From NCBI RefSeq assembly GCF_041154745.1, contig NZ_AP031573.1:5270001-5334000 (forward strand): DNA of 64,000 bases. The letters run 5' to 3'. The DNA is from Flavobacterium sp. CFS9 (GTDB lineage Bacteria; Bacteroidota; Bacteroidia; Flavobacteriales; Flavobacteriaceae). This document shows, one piece after another, positions 43,208-52,385 of this stretch (position 1 is the stretch's first letter; each line of letters starts with the position of its first letter). The position numbers and the translations under genes are program-made. The notes under the pieces are model-generated. The model was given only the letters and a program-made list of their open reading frames with translations. It was not told the DNA's origin and did not search any database.

Positions 43208-44737
43208 TTATTTAAAAATGTTCATCTTCTCATCATAAACAGGACTTTCAACATTAAGAAATTTTAAAACACTATGAAAAACATGGTTTTGAGTCAATGT
43301 TTCATTAGGCTTCAGCTGTTTTGAATGATCGGACACCCAAACAATAAACGGAATCTCATATTGCTCTTTAGGGGCAATGCTAATTGGCACACCGTGCATA
43401 TAAAGATTTTTTTCTCCAAGAGATTCTCCGTGATCCGAAACAAAAATCATGGTGCTTTTATATTCTTTTAGTTCTTTTAAATCCTCGATCACGCTATGAA
43501 GTATATAATCGGTATACACGATCGTGTTATCATAAGCATTAAGAAGTTCATCCTGAGAACATTTACCCAATTCAACACTATTACAAACAGGTTTAAAAGT
43601 CTCAAACTTTGGTGGATACTTTTTACTGTATGTAGGTCCGTGACTTGTACTGGTATGGAGCACAATTAGTATTTTATTCTTTTTACTGGCCTGAATCTGC
43701 TCTTTCAATCCTCTTAGTAAAACCTCATCATATTCGCATTCCTCCCCTTTACAATCCGCTTTTAATGCTTCTTTATTTTGATAGTTCTTGATATGAACCG
43801 GCGGCTCTCCCCAATTGGTTGTTCTCCAAATCACTTCAACATTATTGCGATACAAATAATTAGGCAAAATCTCATAGAGATCATTACTGTCTTTATGTTC
43901 TAAAATACATTTTACACCAGCAGTAGTATAAGTAGCGCAAGAATTGGCATTAAAATGAAATACATTTTCTGTTTTGGAAAGTAACGGATTGGTGTTTTTC
44001 TTATAACCGTAAAGAGAAAAATTTTGTCTCCTCGCCGATTCTCCGATAACCAAAACTACAACCGATTTCTCATTGTCTTTTATAACCGCATTTGGCAGCA
44101 AAATTTCCTTTTCATTTTTCTTGAACTTATGAATGTAAAATAGCGGTGTATTAACCGAATATGACCAGGGCATTGCAAGACCTCCAAGTCGTTTCGAATT
44201 TTTATCAATCCAAAGCCAATTACTGGCATTAACAAATACCAAAACGGCAATAAATACTAAAGTCACCGAAGCGGTAATTGAAAACTCCTTCAATGGTACC
44301 TTTGTTATTTTGGCTTTTGCGATGTAAATACTCGGAATAATTCCAAGAAAAACTACATATAAAATTACTTTAAAGGAAAAAAAACTGCTGGACTCTTCGT
44401 AATTCGTATTCAAAATATTACCGATCATACTTTCGTCAATGATGACGCTATAGGTATTCACAAAGTAAACTGCAATTGAACTGATCATAAAAAACAAGAT
44501 CAGCAAAAATTTCCCAACACGTCGAGAGAGCGAAAACAGGAGGTATAAAACAAATGCATTAAGCACCAGCATTAAAATTACCAAACTCACAATCAAAACA
44601 ATACCGTTCAGACTTTTATAATCGACATTGTTAAAAACAAAGGTGTAAAATGGCAGGTGGAAGAATAAAAAAATCAAAAAACTCATCAATAAAACAAAAT
44701 GAGTTATTTTGAAATTATTTTTTTTTAAGGTAAACAT
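43208..44737 (-). CDS. eptA: EptA-type phosphoethanolamine transferase
   Basis: A 509-residue inner-membrane enzyme of the sulfatase/alkaline phosphatase fold that transfers phosphoethanolamine to lipid A or related lipids. Five N-terminal helices occupy about residues 12-170. The periplasmic catalytic domain has VVLVIGESARRQNFSLYGY (metal-binding Glu), SCATYT with nucleophile Thr269, HTSTSHGPTY, and FVSDHGESLGE plus YMHGVPIS near the end, all metal or active-site motifs. It overlaps the end of the PAP2 gene by 23 nt, so the pair is co-translated. In other bacteria such modification reduces binding of polymyxin and cationic peptides. The exact acceptor here is not known. Confidence 0.9.
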   Translation of the reverse strand: MFTLKKNNFKITHFVLLMSFLIFLFFHLPFYTFVFNNVDYKSLNGIVLIVSLVILMLVLNAFVLYLLFSLSRRVGKFLLILFFMISSIAVYFVNTYSVIIDESMIGNILNTNYEESSSFFSFKVILYVVFLGIIPSIYIAKAKITKVPLKEFSITASVTLVFIAVLVFVNASNWLWIDKNSKRLGGLAMPWSYSVNTPLFYIHKFKKNEKEILLPNAVIKDNEKSVVVLVIGESARRQNFSLYGYKKNTNPLLSKTENVFHFNANSCATYTTAGVKCILEHKDSNDLYEILPNYLYRNNVEVIWRTTNWGEPPVHIKNYQNKEALKADCKGEECEYDEVLLRGLKEQIQASKKNKILIVLHTSTSHGPTYSKKYPPKFETFKPVCNSVELGKCSQDELLNAYDNTIVYTDYILHSVIEDLKELKEYKSTMIFVSDHGESLGEKNLYMHGVPISIAPKEQYEIPFIVWVSDHSKQLKPNETLTQNHVFHSVLKFLNVESPVYDEKMNIFK

Positions 44738-45545
44738 AAGTGATCTTATAAAGTGAGACTGCTAAGCTAATAAACGAAAGATAATATATGATCAAATTTT
44801 CTCTAATAATTTTCTCGATCAAACAAATACAACAAATGATAAACAATGCCATAAAAATGGGATAGTATCTGTCATTGTTGATCCAGGCCCCTATTTTATA
44901 TTTTCTGCTAATAAAAATACCTGTAATACCGGAAATATACCCCAGAATACTCCCTGTAATTACATCAAGAGGATAATGCGCCCCTACACCTACTCTTGTA
45001 AATGCTAAAATAAGTCCAATGGTAATGATCGATACCGACCACAGAATTTTAAATTTTAATCGCTGTGGCATAAAGGCAAATAAAATAATGGTCAGCACGG
45101 TAAAAACTACAATCGAATGTCCTGAAGGCAGACTATTGAAGCCACATAATTTTCTTCCCATGATGCATGTAATCTCACTATTATAAATCACAGCAGGTCT
45201 CGGAACAGCAAATATTGCTTTTAACGGACAGGATAATAATAACGAAAACAATAAACCCGACAGCAAAGCTTCCCATAACTTGGGTCCATAGATTACAAAA
45301 AGAGCTAAAAAGGATAAAAAAATCGAAGCATCTCCCAATTGAGTAAGATTGTATTGTAAATTAGGATAAAGCCCCAAATGGGAATTAATATAAAGAAAGG
45401 TGCTTTTTTGAATTTGTGCATAATTATAAACGCTTAAAGCATTCTCATAATACAGAAACAGTACAACAGCAGCTAAGCAGAATAAGGGCAAAAAATATAA
45501 GGAGAACTTAAGTTTAGAATAATTTTTAATAATACTAGTATTCAT
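44715..45545 (-). CDS. PAP2 family phosphatase (lipid A phosphatase-like)
   Basis: A 276-residue membrane protein with about six helices and the complete PAP2 signature: KAIFAVPRP (C1, KxxxxxxRP), SLPSGHS (C2) and TRVGVGAHYPLDV (C3). PAP2 enzymes next to an EptA gene, as with LpxE or LpxF types, usually remove a phosphate from lipid A or act on undecaprenyl or phospholipid phosphates. The downstream eptA gene overlaps it by 23 nt. A second cluster of helices at the C-terminus is typical for this size class. A role in lipid A dephosphorylation before phosphoethanolamine addition is inferred. Confidence 0.88.
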   Translation of the reverse strand: MNTSIIKNYSKLKFSLYFLPLFCLAAVVLFLYYENALSVYNYAQIQKSTFLYINSHLGLYPNLQYNLTQLGDASIFLSFLALFVIYGPKLWEALLSGLLFSLLLSCPLKAIFAVPRPAVIYNSEITCIMGRKLCGFNSLPSGHSIVVFTVLTIILFAFMPQRLKFKILWSVSIITIGLILAFTRVGVGAHYPLDVITGSILGYISGITGIFISRKYKIGAWINNDRYYPIFMALFIICCICLIEKIIRENLIIYYLSFISLAVSLYKITYVYLKKK

Positions 45546-46330
45546 TGTGTTGTTGTTATGGTAAATTTAAAGGCTGAGAATTTCTTTTAAGCGGAAAGCA
45601 ACTTAACTATCACTGTTCATTCCGTCCGCAAAGTTTTGTAATTAAAATGAAGAGGAGATTAAAAAATCCATAACAGTTTATGTACCGATCCATCTTTTAG
45701 AGAAAAGTAAAAGATACAATAAGTAGAATAACACAAGTGATAGCCCTTTACGAAAGGGAAATAAAATCTTAAAAAAGCAAATTGAAATAAAACTGATAAT
45801 TTTTGAGTACCAATAATAAAAAGCGGTTTGAAAGAAAAACGAAAAAAAAACAGAAACATTCGAAAAAGCGGATAATTTATAAAATCCGTCTTGCGAAACT
45901 TTGTTTAATTTTTTTTCGATTCTCATATAATAACCTTTAATGGCAAGTAAAGTAATGATTCAATTTAGAAGAAATTTAGAATTTTGAGCCAAAATAAATA
46001 CTTTATTTAAAATAATTAGTACTTCATAACATTTTATTAACGTAATAAATTTCTTTCATTTGATTTAAATTCGATATTACACCTAAATAAAAAGGTAAAA
46101 ACCTTACAAAAACATCCTGACACCTGATAATACTGATACAAACAACGGTATTATTTCTCCAAATTCAAACTCTATACATAAGACCTATTGGCATTTTTTT
46201 CATTTTATTTTTATAATCACTACTTTTAAATTGAATATCAAAAAGAAAAAGCAGAATAGATTCAATTACTTTAAAATAGAAATATTTAAAGATTCAATTT
46301 TTCTACAAAATTCCAGGTTATACTTGCAGC
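45546..46330. other. 785-nt AT-rich divergent intergenic region
   Basis: Lies between the divergent PAP2 and response-regulator genes. It contains very Phe/Lys-biased short frames on the minus strand (45659-45926) that look like by-products of AT-rich DNA. No repeat or RNA was recognised. The plus-strand promoter candidate near 46319 is listed separately. Confidence 0.4.
46319..46326 (+). promoter_or_regulatory. Possible -7 box for the two-component operon
   Basis: TATACTTG differs from TAnnTTTG at one position and ends 4 nt before the response regulator ATG. If used, transcription would start at or near the start codon, giving a leaderless message. Confidence 0.3.
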
Positions 46331-47008
46331 ATGAAAATTTTAATCATAGAAGATGAGCAGCAAATTGCTCAAAGCATCAGGAATTATTTTAAAACAAACG
46401 GCATTCAGTGTGAAACAGCCGAAAGCTACAGCCTGGCACTTAGTAAAATTGATTCTTACGACTATGACTGTATCCTTTTGGATATTATGCTTCCTGATGG
46501 TGATGGTTTTGATATTTTAAGGGAACTCAAAAGAAAAAATAAAACGGACGGTGTTATTGTCATTTCTGCCAAAGAAACACTCGAAACGCGGATTGAAGGA
46601 TTTAACCTTGGCGCAGATGATTTTCTGACCAAACCATTTCACCTTTCTGAACTATTGGTGCGCATGCAGGCTCTCATACGGCGCAAAAATTTTAAGGGAA
46701 ATAATACTATCATTTTTAATGAAATTGTAATCGACATACTTTCAAAATCGGTAATGGTAAACGATATTAAACTGGATCTTACCAAAAAAGAAATCGATCT
46801 GTTGTTATTTTTAATTGCAAATGACAATAAAGTATTGTCGAAAGCCGCCATTGCCGAGCATCTTTCCGGAGATATGGCAGATATGCTGGACAATCATGAT
46901 TTTATTTATGCGCATATTAAAAATTTAAAGAAAAAACTCAGTCAGGCAGGAAGCGGTGATTATATAAAAACAGTTTACGGACTGGGATACAAATGGGAAA
47001 ATGAATAG
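46331..47008 (+). CDS. OmpR/PhoB family response regulator
   Basis: A 225-residue regulator. Receiver about residues 1-115: acidic residues EDE (7-9), phosphoacceptor Asp51 (CILLDIMLPD), Lys in DFLTKPFH. The winged-helix OmpR DNA-binding domain (about 125-225) ends HIKNLKKKLSQAGSGDYIKTVYGLGYKWE. The kinase gene starts 8 nt before its stop, so the two are coupled. Targets are probably the PepSY and TonB receptor genes downstream and possibly the divergent PAP2/eptA pair. Confidence 0.93.
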   Translation: MKILIIEDEQQIAQSIRNYFKTNGIQCETAESYSLALSKIDSYDYDCILLDIMLPDGDGFDILRELKRKNKTDGVIVISAKETLETRIEGFNLGADDFLTKPFHLSELLVRMQALIRRKNFKGNNTIIFNEIVIDILSKSVMVNDIKLDLTKKEIDLLLFLIANDNKVLSKAAIAEHLSGDMADMLDNHDFIYAHIKNLKKKLSQAGSGDYIKTVYGLGYKWENE

Positions 47009-48266
47009 CAAAAAATTACTCCAAAAAACAACCAGCAGTTTTCTTACTTATGCTATTATCATTTTAGTAATAGCAGCGCCATTATTCTACTTTATCAGCC
47101 AGCAGCTTTATATTTATGAGACCGATGAAGTACTGCATTTTCACAAAGGTGCTTTTATCAAAGAAAGTCATAAAGATTTTACACAAAAAGATATTGACTT
47201 ATGGAACAAGTACAACCATGAAGTAATGATTGTTCCGGACATGGGCGTTAAAGAAGATTCTATTGTTGGAAAAATGCTGTATGATTCTATTGCAAAAGAA
47301 AAAGAGCCCTTCCGTGTACTTTATGCCCCTGTAACTATAAACGGCAGGAAATACACCTACACCGAAAAAATAAATCTGCTGGAAATGGAGGGGATGGTAT
47401 TTAGCATTGCTCTTATCTTTCTTTTCATCATCATTATGCTGTTAATCGGAATCATCTTGATTTCAAAAGCCACAGCGGCCAAAATATGGAGTCCTTTTTA
47501 TAATACGCTGCGTCAGATTGAGAATTTTGAAATAGACAAAAACAAAGCGCCTCACTTTCTGCCTACCGATATCGATGAATTTGACCGTTTGAATAAAAGC
47601 CTTGAAAGACTGATTGAAAAAAACACGGCTATTTACAAAAATCAGAGAGAATTTGTTGAAAATGCAGCCCATGAGCTTCAAACACCACTGGCTTTGTTTC
47701 AAACCAAAATAGATACACTGACACAATTGAATTTAGACCAGGAACAATCCAATCTGGTTTCGTCCTTAAATCTTGATGTCGCAAGACTTAACCGATTGAA
47801 TAAAAACTTGTTGCTGCTCTCTAAAATTGACAATGAAAGTTTTCTTGAAAAAAGTACAATTGTCCTTACTGATTATATTACCAAACATTTGGACTTTTTT
47901 ACCGAGCAGGCAAATACCAAAAACATAACAATCACTACTGAATTTGTATCGACATTAACCATCACAGGAAATCCGGCTCTTACGGAAGTCCTGATTAATA
48001 ATTTGTTTTTGAATGCAATTCGCCACAACAAACAAAACGGGAAAATCACTATCCAAGTTACTGAGAAGGAATTAGTTTTTTCAAATACCGGACAAACCAC
48101 TTCCCTGACAATCGAAAAACTCTTTAACCGATTCTATAAAAACAACCCTTCCGCTACCGGTAATGGTCTTGGACTGGCAATCATCAAAAAAATTACGGAA
48201 CTGAATCGATGGGAAATAAACTATATTTTTTCTGACAATATGCACCGTTTTATCGTTAAATTCTAA
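47001..48266 (+). CDS. Sensor histidine kinase (HisKA/HATPase_c)
   Basis: A 421-residue membrane kinase. Membrane helices lie at about residues 13-33 and 131-155, enclosing a periplasmic sensor of about 95 residues with no family I recognise. The DHp domain has AAHELQTPLALFQ with His224, and the ATPase domain has NNLFLNAIRHN (N box) and GNGLGLAIIKKI (G box). A segment after the second helix may act as a short HAMP-like linker. It is paired with the OmpR regulator by an 8-nt overlap. The signal is unknown; divergent lipid A genes suggest envelope stress or cationic peptides. Confidence 0.92.
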   Translation: MNSKKLLQKTTSSFLTYAIIILVIAAPLFYFISQQLYIYETDEVLHFHKGAFIKESHKDFTQKDIDLWNKYNHEVMIVPDMGVKEDSIVGKMLYDSIAKEKEPFRVLYAPVTINGRKYTYTEKINLLEMEGMVFSIALIFLFIIIMLLIGIILISKATAAKIWSPFYNTLRQIENFEIDKNKAPHFLPTDIDEFDRLNKSLERLIEKNTAIYKNQREFVENAAHELQTPLALFQTKIDTLTQLNLDQEQSNLVSSLNLDVARLNRLNKNLLLLSKIDNESFLEKSTIVLTDYITKHLDFFTEQANTKNITITTEFVSTLTITGNPALTEVLINNLFLNAIRHNKQNGKITIQVTEKELVFSNTGQTTSLTIEKLFNRFYKNNPSATGNGLGLAIIKKITELNRWEINYIFSDNMHRFIVKF

Positions 48267-48335
48267 AAATTCAAACTTCCTACAGATTCATATATAACAT
48301 TTGTACTATAATTTTTAATTAAAAGAATAGTACTC

Positions 48336-48764
48336 ATGAAAAATTCAATTCTGGCATGTTTGGTCCTGCTTTTTTCTTCTTATGCCATAGCGCAAAAAGT
48401 AAATGAAAAAGACATTCCACATATTGTAAAATCAGCCTTTTTAAAATCTTATCCCAATCAAAAGAATGTGAACTGGGAAAAAGAAAAGAACAATTACGAA
48501 GCTTCTTTTACAGTAGTCCAAACAGAACACGCGGTACTCTTAGATTCCAACGGTAGTATTTTGGAAACGGAAGAAGAAATCAGCGTGAAAAAACTTCCGG
48601 CTAAAGCGTTGGCTTACATTCAAAAAAATTATAAAAACAAACAGATAAAAGAAGCTGCTGTCATCACTGATGCTCAAGGCACGATAACTTTTGAAGCACA
48701 GGTTAACGCTATCGACCTGATTTTTGACAAACAAGGAACTTACCTTAAAAGCATAGCAGATTAA
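48336..48764 (+). CDS. PepSY-like (DUF2874-type) periplasmic protein
   Basis: A 142-residue product with signal peptide (ILACLVLLFSSYAIAQ). The mature part has two halves with the PepSY-like pattern: VKSAFLKSYPNQKNVNWEKEKNNYEASF, and LPAKALAYIQKNYKNKQIKEAAVI followed by TFEAQV. Proteins of this type are periplasmic and often lie next to two-component systems and TonB receptors in Bacteroidota, where they may act as sensors or inhibitors. It lies 69 nt after the kinase gene and 10 nt before the receptor gene. Confidence 0.82.
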   Translation: MKNSILACLVLLFSSYAIAQKVNEKDIPHIVKSAFLKSYPNQKNVNWEKEKNNYEASFTVVQTEHAVLLDSNGSILETEEEISVKKLPAKALAYIQKNYKNKQIKEAAVITDAQGTITFEAQVNAIDLIFDKQGTYLKSIAD

Positions 48765-48774
48765 AACCATTCCA

Positions 48775-51186
48775 ATGAAATTAAAGATATTTTTAGTATT
48801 CGCCTTACTTGTATTTAAAACATTCAATGCAACGGCGCAAAACAGCTCCGCAACACTTTCGGGCTTAATTAAAGACAAAACAACAAAATCTCCACTACCC
48901 TATATAAATGTCGTTTTAAAGACGGCCAAAGATCAAAAAATGCTGTTCGGCACTCTAACGAATGAAGAAGGGCGCTTTAACCTGACCAATGTAACTAGCG
49001 GAAATTATACGCTGGAAATTACTTCTGTTGGCTACAAAACCAAATCTCAAAAAATCTTTGTAGGGACGCTATCCGATTTCCTGGACCTCAACACCATTGA
49101 ACTTGAGGAGGACATCAATACATTGTCTGAAGTTGTTGTGACTTCTAAATCATCTGAGGTAAGTGCCAAAATGGATAAAAAAGTTTTCTCCGTATCCGAC
49201 AACATCGCCCAAAGCGGAGGCTCAGTTTTACAATCTATGCAGAATCTTCCCGGCGTTACACTCCATGAAGGGAAGGTACAGCTTCGAGGCAATGATAAAG
49301 TAATGGTTCTGATTGACGGAAAACAGACTGCCCTGACCGGTTTTGGAAATCAATCGGGTCTGGACAATATTCCGGCATCTGCCATTGAAAAAATTGAAAT
49401 CATAAACAATCCCTCGGCCAAGTTTGATGCCAATGGAAATGCAGGTATTATCAATATTATTTACAAAAAAAACAAACAGGAAGGACTAAACGGTAAAATA
49501 GGAATCAGCTCAGGATACGGTGCTTTATGGGAACGCAAGACCAATTTACCAACCATTCGTCCGCAATATCAGATGACCCCTAAAATCAATCCTTCCCTGT
49601 CTCTGAATTATAGGAAAGAAAAAATAAATACCTATTTACAGGCCGATTATCTGTATACCGAAACACTCAATAAAAATGAATTTGTAACCCGTACTTATGA
49701 TGACGGCACCATCATCAATCAGCAAACGGTACGAAACCGCAATACTCATTTTACCACTTTAAAATCCGGAATAGACTGGAACTACAATGAACAAAACAGT
49801 TTTTCTTTTTCGGCACTTTTTGGAAGTGAAAAAATTATTGACAACGGTGATGAGCCTTTCTTCAATCAGGATTATTCTCAAAGGTTACGCCTGTGGTCGT
49901 TTTTAGAAGATGAGCTCAAAACAACGGTAATGGCCAGCGCTTCTTATGAACATAAATTCAAACAGCCCGGGCATAAATTAAATGCCGGTATCAACTATAC
50001 CTATCACAGGGAAGATGAAAAATACTTCTTTACCAATACATTGCCAGCTTCGGTTGGACAGGATGCTTTTAAACTGCTTTCGGATGAAAAAGTTGTAGAT
50101 ATTAATGTTGATTACATAAGGCCATTAAAATATGGGCGATTTGAAACAGGTTTCAAATTCAGAAACAGAGAAATCCCTACCAACATGCAATTCTTCCCGG
50201 GCGCGAACTCTCCTATTGACGCCAATGCGGGAGGATGGGCCAATTATAAAGAAATCATTCCTGCTCTTTACTCCAATTATATTTTCGAAACGGACAGAAT
50301 TGAAGCAGAACTTGGTTTAAGACTTGAATATGTAAAACTGCAGTACGATGTTAATCCCAATCATCCCACTTACAAAAGTGACGGATACAACTATACAGAA
50401 CCGTTTCCGAATGTACGTTTTGGATACAAAATTGACGACAAAAATAAAATTACAGCTTTTTACAACCGTCGGGTAGACCGACCGGCAGAGGTTGACATCC
50501 GTATTTTTCCAAAATATGATGATGCCGAAATTATCAAAGTTGGAAATCCTGCATTACGTCCGCAATTTACAAGTGCCTTTGAAGTAGGGTATAAAAAAAC
50601 GATGGAAAAAGGCTATTTTACTTCTTCTGTTTATTATAGAATCATTAATGGAACTATTGCCCGTATTGCCACTACTGTACCCGGAAGTTCTCTGATCTAT
50701 AATGTTTTTCAAAACGCAGATAAAAGTTCATCTGTTGGAATCGAAGCTGTTTATTCAAAAGAAATAACACCCTGGTATTCTTTCAACCTGAATGGAAATC
50801 TATATCAAAATACCATTGATGCATTTACCGTAACAAATCTATATCCGACGCCAAGTACTTACTATGGAAAACGTCAGCAAATGGTCTCCGGAAATTTAAA
50901 ATGGAACAACAGCCTTCAGTTAAGCAAAACACTAAAAGGTCAAATTTCTGCTGTTTATCTGGCTCCGGACATTATTCCACAAGGAAAAATCGACTCCAGA
51001 TTTTCTGTTGATCTCGGACTAAAGAAAACAGTACAAAAAGGAAAAGGGGAAGTGTTTATAAATGCTACAGATATTTTCAACACGCTAAGCATACGAAAAG
51101 ATATTCAGGGTGAAGGTTTTAATTACAGAAGTAAAGATTTTTATGAAACACAGGTTGTACGATTTGGATACAGCTACAAATTTTAA
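48775..51186 (+). CDS. TonB-dependent receptor, outer-membrane beta-barrel family
   Basis: An 803-residue outer-membrane protein. Signal peptide to about residue 22 (TFNATAQ), a carboxypeptidase-regulatory-like domain at about 28-110 (LSGLIKDKTTKSPLPYINVVL), a plug at about 120-235 (VLQSMQNLPGVTLHEGKVQLRG; KIEIINNPSAKFDANGNAGI), then a barrel ending in SYKF. It resembles the CarboxypepD-reg/OMP_b-brl_3 type found beside regulatory systems rather than SusC. Last gene of the two-component/PepSY operon, followed by a strong terminator. The ligand is unknown; a metal or small molecule is possible. Confidence 0.9.
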   Translation: MKLKIFLVFALLVFKTFNATAQNSSATLSGLIKDKTTKSPLPYINVVLKTAKDQKMLFGTLTNEEGRFNLTNVTSGNYTLEITSVGYKTKSQKIFVGTLSDFLDLNTIELEEDINTLSEVVVTSKSSEVSAKMDKKVFSVSDNIAQSGGSVLQSMQNLPGVTLHEGKVQLRGNDKVMVLIDGKQTALTGFGNQSGLDNIPASAIEKIEIINNPSAKFDANGNAGIINIIYKKNKQEGLNGKIGISSGYGALWERKTNLPTIRPQYQMTPKINPSLSLNYRKEKINTYLQADYLYTETLNKNEFVTRTYDDGTIINQQTVRNRNTHFTTLKSGIDWNYNEQNSFSFSALFGSEKIIDNGDEPFFNQDYSQRLRLWSFLEDELKTTVMASASYEHKFKQPGHKLNAGINYTYHREDEKYFFTNTLPASVGQDAFKLLSDEKVVDINVDYIRPLKYGRFETGFKFRNREIPTNMQFFPGANSPIDANAGGWANYKEIIPALYSNYIFETDRIEAELGLRLEYVKLQYDVNPNHPTYKSDGYNYTEPFPNVRFGYKIDDKNKITAFYNRRVDRPAEVDIRIFPKYDDAEIIKVGNPALRPQFTSAFEVGYKKTMEKGYFTSSVYYRIINGTIARIATTVPGSSLIYNVFQNADKSSSVGIEAVYSKEITPWYSFNLNGNLYQNTIDAFTVTNLYPTPSTYYGKRQQMVSGNLKWNNSLQLSKTLKGQISAVYLAPDIIPQGKIDSRFSVDLGLKKTVQKGKGEVFINATDIFNTLSIRKDIQGEGFNYRSKDFYETQVVRFGYSYKF

Positions 51187-51212
51187 TTTCTAAATCATAC
51201 TTAAATAATCTT

Positions 51213-51262
51213 ATCTCTAAATAAGCTTCCTGATTTGGAAACTTATTTAGAGATTTTTTTTT
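51213..51262 (+). terminator. Rho-independent terminator after the TonB receptor
   Basis: ATCTCTAAATAAG pairs with CTTATTTAGAGAT, extended by TTCC/GGAA inside, then nine T residues follow. It ends the 46.3-51.2 kb operon, 26 nt after the receptor stop. Confidence 0.88.
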
Positions 51263-51317
51263 AGAAATTCCCAATCTTATGCCCATTGAGATTCTGAATA
51301 TTTTTTAAAATTGATCC

Positions 51318-52385
51318 TTATCTCAGTATAAAACCATTCTTCATAGGATCTTTCGGATCTATTAAAAATGTATTGATTCCTGTTACAAAAGCCGTTCCTT
51401 CCACTTGCGGAATTACAGCCTCGAAAGGACCAAATTTTTCTTCTCTGACCAGTGATCCTTTAAAAGTACTTCCTGTGATACTTTCTATCGTGATAACTTC
51501 ACCCGGATTTATAGCATTTCTGGCTTTTTCAATCGCAATTCTTCCCGAAACACCGGAACCTGTTGGTGAACGATCCACTTCTCCGTCGGCAAAAACACAG
51601 ACATTTCGGCTATGATTAGAGATATTTAAGGGTTCATCGATAAAAATAGTGCCGTATAGAAAGCTTAAATCTTCCTCAAACGGATGCTGAATTTTTGTAT
51701 CCTGCTTCATTACGGCATGTTTGATATCGACCCCGGTTTGAATAATGGTTCGGTAATTTTCTTCCGTTAATCCAAAATTCAAATGTGTATTTTTTCTCAA
51801 ATCAACGTAAGCATAAAAAGCACCTCCATAGGCCAAATCATAAACGACATCACCAATCCCCTCAACATTTACAACACGATCTAAACCTACGGCAAAACTT
51901 GGCACACAATGAAACCGAACTCCTGTTACTTCTCCGTTTACTACCGTCACAAACGAAAAAATCCTACCGCACGGAGCATCAATTTTTAATTCATTCTCGC
52001 CTTCTTTTACTGTGATCCACTTCATTTTTGCTGCCAAAGAACTTATCGCAATAATGGCATGACCACACATACTGCTGTATCCTTCATTGTGCATAAAAAG
52101 AATACCAAAATCAGCTTCCTCATCATTTGGCGGAAGTAAAATACAACCGTACATATCCGCATGACCTCGAGGCTCAAACATCAGTGCCGTTCTTAGATAA
52201 TCGTAGTTTTCTTTGATATCTCTTCGGTATTCCAGAACACTATTTCCTTTCAATTCTGGAAAACCGGAAACAATTACACGCAAAGGCTCACCGCCTGTAT
52301 GCATATCAATTGTTTGGATCTGTAGTACGGAAGCGTCTGCTTTATAAACAGTATTATTACAAATATTTTGATAGGTATTAGACAT
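51318..52385 (-). CDS. Trans-3-hydroxy-L-proline dehydratase (proline racemase superfamily)
   Basis: A 355-residue member of the proline racemase fold. The first catalytic Cys is present (MCGHA, Cys107), while the second position is Thr275 in SPTGSG instead of the Cys of racemases and 4-hydroxyproline epimerases. This Cys/Thr pair is the signature of trans-3-hydroxy-L-proline dehydratase, which forms delta-1-pyrroline-2-carboxylate. TIDMHTGGEPLRVI near the N-terminus is family-typical. The reductase gene for its product overlaps its start by 8 nt. A minority of superfamily members with Thr could act on related hydroxyprolines. Confidence 0.9.
   Translation of the reverse strand: MSNTYQNICNNTVYKADASVLQIQTIDMHTGGEPLRVIVSGFPELKGNSVLEYRRDIKENYDYLRTALMFEPRGHADMYGCILLPPNDEEADFGILFMHNEGYSSMCGHAIIAISSLAAKMKWITVKEGENELKIDAPCGRIFSFVTVVNGEVTGVRFHCVPSFAVGLDRVVNVEGIGDVVYDLAYGGAFYAYVDLRKNTHLNFGLTEENYRTIIQTGVDIKHAVMKQDTKIQHPFEEDLSFLYGTIFIDEPLNISNHSRNVCVFADGEVDRSPTGSGVSGRIAIEKARNAINPGEVITIESITGSTFKGSLVREEKFGPFEAVIPQVEGTAFVTGINTFLIDPKDPMKNGFILR

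Noticed and set aside
45659-45926. Minus-strand frames encoding up to 82 very Phe/Lys-rich residues
   Set aside because: Composition follows from AT-rich DNA; the two frames overlap each other and no family or conserved motif is visible. An AAAGG-like word before one start is not enough.
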